26,349 nucleotides of DNA, from positions 1-26,349 of the forward strand of contig JAUJMB010000005.1 in the NCBI GenBank assembly GCA_030447045.1. Reading direction: 5' to 3'. Origin of the DNA: Rubrobacteraceae bacterium (GTDB lineage Bacteria; Actinomycetota; Rubrobacteria; Rubrobacterales; Rubrobacteraceae). Shown in pieces: positions 14,372 through 21,343 of the stretch. Numbering within the stretch: the first letter of the stretch is position 1; each line of letters begins with the position of its first letter. Both the position numbers and the translations under genes were made by a program. Under the pieces are notes generated by a model. The model worked only from the letters and a program-made list of their open reading frames with translations, had not been told where the DNA came from and ran no database searches.

Positions 14372-15766
14372 ATGGTAGATTTTGCGGCGGTCTCTCTCTC
14401 GGCCGCGCCGTTCGTCGTGGCCGGCGTGGGGCTTCTGGTGCTCGGTTGGCCGGCCTCGCGGGTCGGGGTGATGACGCTCGGGGCGGCGGTCATCGGGGCG
14501 CTGGCGCTTGGGGCTTCGGGTTTGGGGGGGGCGCTGGTCGGCGGGCTCGGTACTTCGGGGCGGGTGTTGTTCGTGCTCTTCGGGGGGTTGCTGCTGTACA
14601 ACCTTCTCGCGGCGGGCGGGGCGGTCGAGGAGGTCTCGCGGTTTCTCGGGAGGCTGGAGCCGGACCCGGTGGCTCTGGCGGCCGGTGTGGTGGTCGGGGT
14701 GGCGCCGTTCTTCGAGTCGGTGACGGGGTTCGGGGTGGCGGTGGTTATCAGCGCGCCGATCCTGCTAGCCGCCGGCTTCTCGCCGCTGAAGGCCGCCGTG
14801 CTGGCATCCTGGGGCCAGTGCGCCGTGCCGTGGGGGGCTTTGGGTGTGGGCACCGTGATCGGGGCGGACCTCGCGGGGATGGGTTTCGGCGGGCTCTCGG
14901 ACGCGAGCGCCCTGCTGAGCGTCCCCCTCTTTCCCGTCTACGGCGTCGCGGCGGTGGCGCTGGCCGGCGGGTGGTCGGGGGTGCGCCGGCGCGGGGCCGA
15001 GGCGGTTCTCCTGGGCCTCGCGGCGGGGGCGGGGACGCTCGCTACGAGCCTTTACCTGGTTCCGGAGCTCTCGGGCGCGGTCGGTGGGCTGGCGGCCACG
15101 GCGGCCTTCCTCGCGCGCCGCTGGGGCCGGGCGCGTGGGGTGCCGGTGCGGGCGCTGCTGCCCTACGCGTTCTTGCTGGTGCTGCTCGTGGGCGCGAACG
15201 CGGCCGGCGACCCGGGCTCCGTCCCGGTGGTCGGGCCCGTCCTCGACGGGCCGGGGCTGCCGCTGCTCCTATCCTCGGTGTTCGCGGCGCTCCTGCTCGG
15301 CCTGGGCGGGCGTCCGCTTGGCGGGGCGATACGCGGGACGGGGCGCCAGTGGCTGCCGACGGCCGGCGCGGTCCTCACGTTCGTGCTGGCCGGGGCGGTC
15401 GTGGCCGACGGCGGGGCGGCCGGGGTGCTGGCGGAGCAGGCCAGGCGTTTCGGAGGGCTCTACCCGGCCGTCCTTCCCGTCCTCGGGGCCTTCGGGGGGG
15501 CGTTGGCCGGGTCCAACGCCGCCTCCAACGCGCTCTTCATGCCGCTGCAGGTCGAGGCGGCGGGCAGGCTCGGCATCCCGGAGACGCTGGCGGCGGCCTC
15601 GCAAAACGTCGCCGGGAGCCACGCCAGCCTGCTGGCGCCGCAGCGCATCGTGCTGGCGGCCACGGCGACCGGGCTCGTGGGCCGGGAGGGTGAGATCACG
15701 CGCCTCGCCATAGCCCCCGTCGCGGTCTCCGTCGCCATCCTGGCGGTTATCGGGATGGTGGCGTAG
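14372..15766 (+). CDS. L-lactate permease (LctP) family transporter
   Basis: A 464-residue, very hydrophobic inner-membrane carrier with about 12 helices. Family hallmarks are FFESVTGFGVAVVISAPIL, then GFSPLKAAVLASWGQCAVPWGALGVGTVIG, and in the second half LAGSNAASNALFMPLQ and ASQNVAGSHASLLAPQRIVLA. LctP members take up lactate or glycolate with protons; substrate cannot be fixed here, and many actinobacterial members are shorter than the roughly 550 residues of E. coli LldP. The ATG at 14372 (MVDFAAVSLSAAPFVV) places the first helix at the N-terminus. No strong ribosome binding site is seen, only AGAAG 11 bases upstream. The divergent XRE-cupin gene probably regulates it. Extremely G-rich codon use reflects its Gly/Ala/Val content. 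Confidence 0.88.
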   Translation: MVDFAAVSLSAAPFVVAGVGLLVLGWPASRVGVMTLGAAVIGALALGASGLGGALVGGLGTSGRVLFVLFGGLLLYNLLAAGGAVEEVSRFLGRLEPDPVALAAGVVVGVAPFFESVTGFGVAVVISAPILLAAGFSPLKAAVLASWGQCAVPWGALGVGTVIGADLAGMGFGGLSDASALLSVPLFPVYGVAAVALAGGWSGVRRRGAEAVLLGLAAGAGTLATSLYLVPELSGAVGGLAATAAFLARRWGRARGVPVRALLPYAFLLVLLVGANAAGDPGSVPVVGPVLDGPGLPLLLSSVFAALLLGLGGRPLGGAIRGTGRQWLPTAGAVLTFVLAGAVVADGGAAGVLAEQARRFGGLYPAVLPVLGAFGGALAGSNAASNALFMPLQVEAAGRLGIPETLAAASQNVAGSHASLLAPQRIVLAATATGLVGREGEITRLAIAPVAVSVAILAVIGMVA

Positions 15767-15800
15767 CCGGGCCAGCATTCCTGTAGAAGGAAGATCGTAC

Positions 15801-15817
15801 GCCGGCGACGCGCCGGC
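15801..15817. terminator. GC-rich hairpin downstream of the lactate-permease-type gene
   Basis: GCCGGCG (15801-15807) and CGCCGGC (15811-15817) pair perfectly around three bases, 34 bases after the transporter's stop. There is no T tract, so it may end transcription weakly or simply be a stable stem. The rest of 15767-15953 shows nothing I recognise. Confidence 0.35.
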
Positions 15818-15953
15818 AACATCGGAACCGGGTCGGGCGAAGCCTGGCGGTGCGCAGAGAGAAGGGCGACCGGTCGTCTCCTTTGCGCGCGGCCCACGAG
15901 GCCAGGAGGGCCGAGGTACGGCGGCACCTTCTAAAGCGGGTACTCCCACCACA

Positions 15954-16397
15954 TCAACGCGTACCGAGGGAGACCATCACGCCGCCCGCATCCTGACCGA
16001 ACCCCTCCACCTCGGCGCCGAGGCGCAGCGTTCCTTCGCCCACCTCCCGTATGAGCAGGGCCTGCAGGTCGGCCCGGTGAACGGCGACGGTCGGGGTTCC
16101 AAGCTTCTTATCCAGCTCACCGGCGGGGTTACCCGCGAGCACCCGTCCGCGCCACGAACGAACCTCGAAGGCCGAGGCCGGCGTGCTTAGGCTCGCGACC
16201 GCCCCGGCGAGACCGAGCCTTCCCAGGGCCTTCTGGGCGTTCGCTGCGAGCAGCAGGCCGGCGCCGACCTCCCCGAGCTCGGGCGCGCGCTCGAAGACGA
16301 CGACCTCGAAGCCCGCCCGGCGCAGCGCTATCGCGGCCGACAGCCTACCGATGCCGGCGCCGGCCACCATCACCTTTGCGGGATCCCTCATATCCAT
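15954..16397 (-). pseudogene. FAD-dependent monooxygenase, N-terminal fragment
   Basis: A 147-residue frame matching only the first third or so of a flavin monooxygenase of the salicylate/para-hydroxybenzoate hydroxylase type. It has KVMVAGAGIGRLSAAIALRRAG, then VVVFERAPELGEVGAGLLL with NAQKALGRLGL, and later VHRADLQALLIREVGEGTL. It stops right after DAGGVMVSLGTR, where normal proteins of 370-400 residues go on to the DGxRSxVR motif and the substrate domain. The third glycine of the GxGxxG dinucleotide motif is replaced by Arg18, another sign of decay. GGGAGAGG precedes the ATG at 16395-16397. I found no continuation in the next 190 bases in any frame. It is best read as a remnant. Confidence 0.75.
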
Positions 16398-16556
16398 GCC
16401 TCTCCCACCCGGCTTCGTTCGCCCCGGGCCTCGGGGCCGGATGCGCGCCGGGCGGGTCCGGTGCTCGTACAGATCAGAAGAAGAGGCCGCAGCGCGTAGG
16501 GCGTCCACCCCCAACCTCCGCGCCCCTTTCGCGGACGCAGGAGCAATAAGGCGGGC

Positions 16557-16682
16557 TCAGACTCCGGGGACGTCGACGGTCGGGGTGTCCTCCGCGTTGC
16601 CGCGGGCGTCATTCACGTACGCTTCGCCCTCCCTCTGAAAACCTTCGGCTCTGATCTTACCGAGGCCGCCTTCGGCCCGCAT
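16557..16682 (-). pseudogene. possible remnant of a toast-rack (LiaF/DUF4097-like) domain
   Basis: A short frame of 41 codons (MRAEGGLGKIRAEGF, then EGEAYVNDARGN, ending VDVPGV) resembles the last strands of beta-rich toast-rack proteins, which usually show a GGxGxIxAEGxxxxGxxYVNxAYG pattern. Without the start, the same frame extends upstream with ATVLVPGEAGAW. If the resemblance is real this is the tail of a decayed gene. The whole stretch 16398-16785 otherwise has no credible gene; this is the only piece in it that looks protein-like to me. Confidence 0.3.
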
Positions 16683-16785
16683 CCACGCTCCCGCTTCGCC
16701 GGGCACCAGCACCGTTGCTTCATCCCGTCGGCGATCTCGCGCAGGAGGAAGCCCGGCGGCGTCGCCTCGCCAGAGGCGGCGGGCG

Positions 16786-18594
16786 CTAGCCGAGGGCGCG
16801 GTCGAGGTGGACGGCGGCGCTTATGAGGGAGAGGTGGGTGAGGGCCTGGGGGAAGTTGCCGAGGGCCTCGCCGGAGGGGCCGACCTCTTCGGCGTAGAGG
16901 CCGAGGTGGTTGGCGTAGGAGAACATCTTTTCGAGGGAGAGGCGGGCCTCGTCGAGGCGGCCGGCCTGGGTGAGGCATTCGACCAGCCAGAAGGAGCAGA
17001 GGCTGAAGGAGCCCTCGTCGCCCTTGAGGCCGTCGGGGGCGGCGGCGGCGGTCTTGTAGCGGTCCACGAGGGTGTCGTAGGTGAGCTCGCCCTGGATGTG
17101 GTCGAGGGTGGAGATCCAGCGCGGGTCCGTCGGGCCCACGAACTTGACGAGCGGCATCAGGAGGAGCGAGGCGTCGAGGGCGTCGGCGCCGTAGTACTGG
17201 ACGAAGGAGCCCTTCTTCGGGTTCCAGCCCTTCTCCATTACCTCCTCGTAGATCTTGTCGCGCTCGCTTATCCAGCGCACCTCCCCCCCGTTCCCGGCGG
17301 GCAGGCCACGCTGGCGCGAGATCCTGACGGCCCGCTCCAGGGCGACCCAGCTCATGACCTTTGAGGAGACGAAGTGGCGCCGGCCGCCGCGGACCTCCCA
17401 GATGCCCTCGTCCTCGAAGTGCCAGTTGTCGCAGAGCCAGTCGAGGATGCGGCGCAGGTTCTGCCAGAGGTCGTAGTCTAGGGGGGCGCCGTGCTTGTTG
17501 TAGAGGTAGGCGGCGTCGAGGATGGCCCCGTAGAGGTCGAGCTGGAGCTGGCCGTAGGCCGCGTTGCCGAGCCGGACGGGCCTTGAGCCCATGTACCCGG
17601 AGAGGTGGTCGAGCTCTTCCTCCACTATCTCCGTGCGGCCGTCGATGCCGTAGAGGGGCTGGAGGAGACCGTCCTCGTCCAGCGCGCAGCGGTCGCGCAG
17701 CCAGCCCATAAAGTTGTAGGCCTCGTCCTCGAAGCCGATGGAGATCAGGGCGTACAGGGTGAAGGCGGCGTCGCGGAGCCAGGCGTAGCGGTAGTCCCAG
17801 TTGCGCTCGCCGCCGATCCTCTCGGGCAGCCCCATCGTCGGGGCGGCGACCAGCGCCCCGGTCGGGTCGTAGACCATGAGCTTGAGGACGAGGGCCGAGC
17901 GGTTGACGAACTCGCGCCAGCGCCCCGAGTAGGTGCTGCCCGAGATCCAACGCCGCCAGTAACCGAGCGTGGCGTGCAGGCTCTCCTCGCACTCCCGCCG
18001 CGTGAAGGGCGTCCCCGGCCCCTCCCCTTCTTCGGCCTCCGAGAGCACAAAAGTCTCCCGCTCGCCTTCCCGGAGCGTGAACTCGCCCCCCACGCCGCCA
18101 GCCTTCCGCTCCTCGAGCGCGACCGTCGTCGAGAGCGAGAGCGAGGCGTGGGAGGCGTTCGCGGCGGCGAAGAGCGCCCCCTTCTTGCCGACGGTGACGT
18201 GATGGTGGCCGCGGGCGTAGTCGAAGGATGGGCGGCACTCCACCTCGAAACGCATCGCCCCGCGCACCACCCGCACGTCGCGCACCAGGCGCGAGCGGGC
18301 GCCGGGCCTGGAGAGGATGGGCATAAAGTCGATCACCTCGGCCATACCCTCGGAGGAGAAGAAGCGCGTGAGCAGGACGTTGGAGTCGGGCAGGTAGAGC
18401 TGCTGGCTGCGCTCGTACGCGACGGGCCTGAGCCCGAAGCGCCCGCCCTTCTCGTCGTCCAGGATGGAGCAGAAGACCGCCGGCGAGTCGAACGCCGGCA
18501 GGCAGAGCCAGTCGATCGTCCCGTCCACTCCGACGAGCGCCGCCGTGTGGAGGTTGCCGATGACACCGTGGTCGGCTATGGGAAGGTAGCCCAT
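16786..18594 (-). CDS. glycoside hydrolase family 15 (trehalase/glucoamylase-type)
   Basis: A 602-residue cytoplasmic enzyme of the GH15 type that includes mycobacterial trehalase. The N-terminal beta-sandwich begins IADHGVIGNLHTAALVGVDG with IDWLCLPAFDSPAVFCSIL. The catalytic (alpha/alpha)6 barrel starts around residue 260 with ERIGGERNWDYRYAWLRDAAF. The likely general acid is Glu400 in DEGIWEVRGG and the base Glu576 in GPSGEALGNFPQALTHL. There is no secretion signal. The substrate may be trehalose or a short alpha-glucan, and GH15 sequence alone does not decide. The ATG at 18592-18594 has no ribosome binding site because a repeat element abuts it. The YdcZ-type gene lies upstream on the same strand, 129 bases away. 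Confidence 0.9.
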   Translation of the reverse strand: MGYLPIADHGVIGNLHTAALVGVDGTIDWLCLPAFDSPAVFCSILDDEKGGRFGLRPVAYERSQQLYLPDSNVLLTRFFSSEGMAEVIDFMPILSRPGARSRLVRDVRVVRGAMRFEVECRPSFDYARGHHHVTVGKKGALFAAANASHASLSLSTTVALEERKAGGVGGEFTLREGERETFVLSEAEEGEGPGTPFTRRECEESLHATLGYWRRWISGSTYSGRWREFVNRSALVLKLMVYDPTGALVAAPTMGLPERIGGERNWDYRYAWLRDAAFTLYALISIGFEDEAYNFMGWLRDRCALDEDGLLQPLYGIDGRTEIVEEELDHLSGYMGSRPVRLGNAAYGQLQLDLYGAILDAAYLYNKHGAPLDYDLWQNLRRILDWLCDNWHFEDEGIWEVRGGRRHFVSSKVMSWVALERAVRISRQRGLPAGNGGEVRWISERDKIYEEVMEKGWNPKKGSFVQYYGADALDASLLLMPLVKFVGPTDPRWISTLDHIQGELTYDTLVDRYKTAAAAPDGLKGDEGSFSLCSFWLVECLTQAGRLDEARLSLEKMFSYANHLGLYAEEVGPSGEALGNFPQALTHLSLISAAVHLDRALG

Positions 18595-18602
18595 TGAGGT
18601 AT

Positions 18603-18715
18603 CAGGTTACAGGTTACGGGCATCAGGTTCTAGGTTCTGAGGTTCAGGAGACGCCCTCGGGCGTGGGAGGTTCCTCTCAAGAAGGCTTTTCCTGAAGCCT
18701 GTAGCCTGATGCCTG
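18603..18715. repeat. inverted element of phased 7-bp units with central hairpin
   Basis: The left arm runs CAGG, TTACAGG, TTACGGG, CATCAGG, TTCTAGG, TTCTGAGG, TTCAGG (18603-18648), almost all 7-bp units. The right arm is CCTGAAG, CCTGTAG, CCTGATG, CCTG (18691-18715), which reads on the other strand as CAGG, CATCAGG, CTACAGG, CTTCAGG. Between them ACGCCC and GGGCGT (18651-18664) pair around two bases. It fills the gap between the GH15 and YdcZ-type genes. Confidence 0.65.
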
Positions 18716-18723
18716 CGACCCTC

Positions 18724-19146
18724 TTAGAACCTCACCACCAGCACGCCGCCGGCGATGATGAGGGCGACGCCGAGCACCTTCAGGGCCCCGACATCAGGGG
18801 CGCCGCCGAAGACGCCGAGGGCGTCCAAGATCAGGCCGAAGACCAATTGCGAGGCGATGACGAGGGAGAGGGCGCGGGCGACGCCGCCCTGGGCGGCGGC
18901 GATGGCTATGGCGCCGACGATCACGGCCCCGAGGACCCCGGAGGCCGCGGCGTAGCCGACCGCCCGGCCGGAAAAGTCCGGCTTCGCGAGCGTGAGGGCG
19001 ACCGCGAGGGCCGCCAGGCTCGTGGTGAGACCCGAGATGGCGACGAGGACCGGGGCGCCGAGCGCGCGCTGGGCCACCGCCGTCAGGTTGGTCTGGACCG
19101 CCACGCAAAAGCCCGCGAGAACCGCGAGCAGAACAACAGCTTTCAT
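18724..19146 (-). CDS. YdcZ/DUF606-type DMT-superfamily transporter
   Basis: A 140-residue membrane protein with four to five helices, the size of a single-domain YdcZ (DUF606) member of the drug/metabolite transporter superfamily. The N-terminus MKAVVLLAVLAGFCVAVQTNLTAVAQRALG carries the family's GxxVAxQTxxNxxL pattern. The C-terminal half ends LVFGLILDALGVFGGAPDVGALKVLGVALIIAGGVLVVRF, also typical. Such proteins often act as dimers or occur as adjacent pairs; here there is only one copy. Substrate unknown. The ATG at 19144-19146 has GGAGG at good distance. It is divergent from the UPF0173 hydrolase and upstream of the GH15 gene on the same strand. Confidence 0.82.
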   Translation of the reverse strand: MKAVVLLAVLAGFCVAVQTNLTAVAQRALGAPVLVAISGLTTSLAALAVALTLAKPDFSGRAVGYAAASGVLGAVIVGAIAIAAAQGGVARALSLVIASQLVFGLILDALGVFGGAPDVGALKVLGVALIIAGGVLVVRF

Positions 19147-19256
19147 GCGCCTCCGAAAAGTATCCGCCTTAGGGCCCGGCCGCCCCGGGGCCCGCGGGAT
19201 TATAGCCGCCGCCGGGCGCGCCGTTTTCTCGTATGCGGGAACGGGTACACGTCAGG

Positions 19257-19270
19257 GGGCCTTCGGGCCC
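19257..19270 (+). promoter_or_regulatory. UUCG-tetraloop hairpin in the leader of the UPF0173 gene
   Basis: GGGCC, TTCG, GGCCC form a 5-bp stem closed by the very stable UUCG loop, followed by TTGTTT. It sits about 17 bases before the ribosome binding site. It could be an attenuator or mRNA stabiliser. A small dyad GTTTG/CAAAC follows at 19273-19283. Confidence 0.3.
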
Positions 19271-19297
19271 TTGTTTGGCAAACGGATGGAGGAAACC

Positions 19298-20029
19298 GTG
19301 GAAGAGATGCTAGGCGGCACCAGGATCAACTACCTCGGCCACTCGGCCTTCAGGTTCGTCACGCCCGGCGGGGAGCAGATCCTCATAGACCCGTTCCTGT
19401 CGCAGAACCCGACGACGCCGGAGGATCTAAAGGAGGCCGGCGACGTCACCACCATCCTGCTGACCCACGGCCACTTCGATCACATGGGCGACACCATCTC
19501 CATAGCCCAGGAGACGGGCGCGAACGTGGTCTCCAACTTCGAGATCTTCTCCTACCTTCAGGGTCAGGGCGTGGAGAACGGGCAGCCGATCCAGAAGGGC
19601 GGGACGGCCCAGATCGGCGGCGTAAAGGTCACCGCGACGAACGCCTTCCACTCCTCCAGCATCCAGACGGAGGACGGGTCCCTGATCTACGGCGGCGAGC
19701 CGATGGGGTACGTGGTCGAGTTCGAGAGCGGCTTCCGCCTCTACCACGCGGGCGACACCTCGGTCTTCGGCGACATGCAGCTCATCGGCGAGCTCTACCA
19801 CCCCGACCTGGCCCTCCTCCCCATCGGCGACCGCCTGGTGATGGGCCCGCTCGAGGCCGCCCACGCCGCCCGCCTGCTCGGCGTCGAGCACGTCGTCCCG
19901 ATCCACTACAGCCCGGACGTCCTCCCGTTCTTCACCGGCACCCCGGAGAAGCTGCAGGAGCACCTGGCCGAGATCGCCCCGAACGTGACGGTCCACGTCA
20001 TGCAGCCCGGAGACGACCTGCCGAGCTAG
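19298..20029 (+). CDS. UPF0173 family metal-dependent hydrolase (metallo-beta-lactamase fold)
   Basis: A 243-residue soluble hydrolase of the YtkL/UPF0173 group. The N-terminus INYLGHSAFRF, then ILIDPFLSQNPTT are characteristic. The two-metal site shows THGHFDHMGD (His57, His59, Asp61, His62), NAFHSSS, YHAGDTSVFGDM (bridging Asp) and PIHYSPD near the C-terminus. The biological substrate of this family is not known. GTG at 19298 was chosen because GGAGGA lies about five bases upstream. ATG at 19286 would overlap that ribosome binding site and ATG at 19307 is too far from it. Longer frames run antisense through the divergent YdcZ-type gene. It is followed by a strong hairpin. Confidence 0.9.
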   Translation: MEEMLGGTRINYLGHSAFRFVTPGGEQILIDPFLSQNPTTPEDLKEAGDVTTILLTHGHFDHMGDTISIAQETGANVVSNFEIFSYLQGQGVENGQPIQKGGTAQIGGVKVTATNAFHSSSIQTEDGSLIYGGEPMGYVVEFESGFRLYHAGDTSVFGDMQLIGELYHPDLALLPIGDRLVMGPLEAAHAARLLGVEHVVPIHYSPDVLPFFTGTPEKLQEHLAEIAPNVTVHVMQPGDDLPS

Positions 20030-20069
20030 CCCGCCGCACGCCCCCGGGCGCGCCTCGACCCCACCCTTA

Positions 20070-20109
20070 GGCGTAGGGCCCCGGATCAGATGATCCGGGG
20101 CCCTACGCC
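20070..20109. terminator. perfect 19-bp hairpin between convergent UPF0173 and cobS genes
   Basis: GGCGTAGGGCCCCGGATCA (20070-20088) and its exact reverse complement (20091-20109) enclose only GA. It lies 40 bases after the hydrolase stop, and its right arm covers the final codons and stop (20103-20105) of cobS on the other strand. It probably ends transcription from both sides despite lacking a T tract. Confidence 0.75.
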
Positions 20110-20834
20110 GTCGCGGAGACGACCACCAGCAGGACCGCCCTCGTCAGCTCGCCGGTGGCCCCGACGGAGTCGCCGCCCACGCCGCCAAAAGCCCGACCGG
20201 AGACCGCGAGCCCGAGCAGCGCGGCCAGCGGGACGCAGAGCGCGGCGGGCACCGCAGCGATCCCGGCCGGTAACAGAAAGGGGAGCGGGGCGAGGAGCGC
20301 GACCGCGATCCCTGCCGTTCGGTGGGGACCCGAGAGCGCCTCGACAAACGGGACGGACGATGACCCGGGTTCGGCCGGACGGCCGAGGGCGAGCACGAGG
20401 AGCATGGCCGAGCGGGCGGCGATCTCGGCGGCCAGGAGCGTCGAGGCGGCGCGCAGGGGCGAGGAGGCCGCGAGGGCGGCGAGGGCCGTGGCCGCGGGGG
20501 CGTAGACCGCGAAGAGGGCGCCGAGGCCGCCGATGCCGACCCTGGCGTCCTTGAGGACCGCGCGGCGGCGCGCCGGGTGACCGCGCGCCATCAGGGCGTC
20601 CCCGACGTCGAGGACGCCGTCGGCGTGGTGGAGGCCGGCTGCGAGCAGGACGCCGCCGAGCGCCAGGGTCGCGGCGACGGAGGGCGGGAGGACGAACGCG
20701 AGCAGGACCAGGAGCGCGCCGAACGCCCCGGTGAAGAGCCCGACCAGCGGGAGGAGGTGGACCGCGCGGGCAGCTTCGTCCAGGGAGGCGGCCCGCACGG
20801 GGAGGACGGTAAAGAAGGAGAGCAGGGCGCGCAA
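20103..20834 (-). CDS. cobS: cobalamin synthase (adenosylcobinamide-GDP ribazoletransferase)
   Basis: Integral membrane enzyme that joins adenosylcobinamide-GDP and alpha-ribazole (or its phosphate) in the last stage of cobalamin synthesis. The 243-residue protein has about seven helices. Signatures are HLLPLVGLFTGAFGALL near residue 27, GLHHADGVLDVGDALMARGHPARRR near 67-91 with LKDARVGIGGLGA after it (metal-binding acidic residues), and GGDSVGATGELTRAV near 217-231. The start is TTG at 20832-20834, immediately after the cobU stop with no gap, so translation is coupled. It is the last gene of the minus-strand cluster and ends inside a strong hairpin. Confidence 0.92.
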   Translation of the reverse strand: MRALLSFFTVLPVRAASLDEAARAVHLLPLVGLFTGAFGALLVLLAFVLPPSVAATLALGGVLLAAGLHHADGVLDVGDALMARGHPARRRAVLKDARVGIGGLGALFAVYAPAATALAALAASSPLRAASTLLAAEIAARSAMLLVLALGRPAEPGSSSVPFVEALSGPHRTAGIAVALLAPLPFLLPAGIAAVPAALCVPLAALLGLAVSGRAFGGVGGDSVGATGELTRAVLLVVVSATA

Positions 20835-21341
20835 CTACTTGATCCTGACCCCGATCCCGGCGACGCACAGGTGGACCTCCCCGGCCGCCGCCGCGGCCCG
20901 CTGGTTCACCAACCCCAACGCGTCCCGGAAGGCCCGTCCTTCCGCGCTCTCCGGCACGACGCCGAGCCCCACCTCGTCGCTCACCAGCACGAACGGCGTC
21001 GGGAGGGTGGAGATCTCGTCCAGAAAGACCCCGAAGGCCGCCAGCGTCTCCCCCTCCCCGGCGGCGTCGAGCCGCGCCGAGACCCACAGCGTCAACGAGT
21101 CGAGGAGCACGGCGTCCCAGCCCCCGGCCTCCCCGGGCACCCGGCCGAGGTCGCCCGCCTCCACCGTGCCCCACGCCGCAGGCCTCCGCTCCCGGTGGAG
21201 TCGCACCCGGCGGCGCAGCTCGGGGTCGTCGCTCGGCAGCGCCGTGGCCACGTAGAGAACGCGACCGCCTAGAGAGCCGGCCATGCGCTCGGCGTAGAGG
21301 CTCTTGCCGCTGCGCGCGCCGCCGAGGATGAGCGCCCTGAC
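20835..21341 (-). CDS. cobU: adenosylcobinamide kinase / adenosylcobinamide-phosphate guanylyltransferase
   Basis: Two-step enzyme that phosphorylates adenosylcobinamide and transfers GMP to it, preparing the CobS substrate. About 168 residues are recognisable. The N-terminus is VRALILGGARSGKSLYAERM, with the P-loop GGARSGKS at residues 7-14. RLHRERRP follows near residue 47-54, its His49 matching the guanylylated histidine of Salmonella CobU. LLDSLTLWVS, LVSDEVGLGVVPES and FRDALGLVNQ are further family blocks. Oddly, no ATG, GTG or TTG exists in frame close before the P-loop. The codon at the expected place (21339-21341) is GTC, with GGGGGAG at ideal distance upstream, so a single change from GTG (real or a sequencing error) or a rare start is likely. 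It lies directly between cobD and cobS. Confidence 0.88.
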   Translation of the reverse strand, partial: VRALILGGARSGKSLYAERMAGSLGGRVLYVATALPSDDPELRRRVRLHRERRPAAWGTVEAGDLGRVPGEAGGWDAVLLDSLTLWVSARLDAAGEGETLAAFGVFLDEISTLPTPFVLVSDEVGLGVVPESAEGRAFRDALGLVNQRAAAAAGEVHLCVAGIGVRIK

Positions 21342-21343
21342 GC

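Noticed and set aside
15269..15952. Minus-strand frame between the FAD monooxygenase fragment and the transporter as its missing C-terminus
   Set aside because: The translated stretch shows no flavoprotein motif and most of it is antisense to the transporter gene.
16388..16612. 74-codon minus-strand frame in the gap before the monooxygenase fragment
   Set aside because: Arg/Pro/Ser-rich composition and no ribosome binding site or recognisable domain.
18992..19297. N-terminal extension of the UPF0173 hydrolase
   Set aside because: It overlaps the divergent YdcZ-type gene and lacks family similarity; a GTG with a good ribosome binding site begins at 19298.
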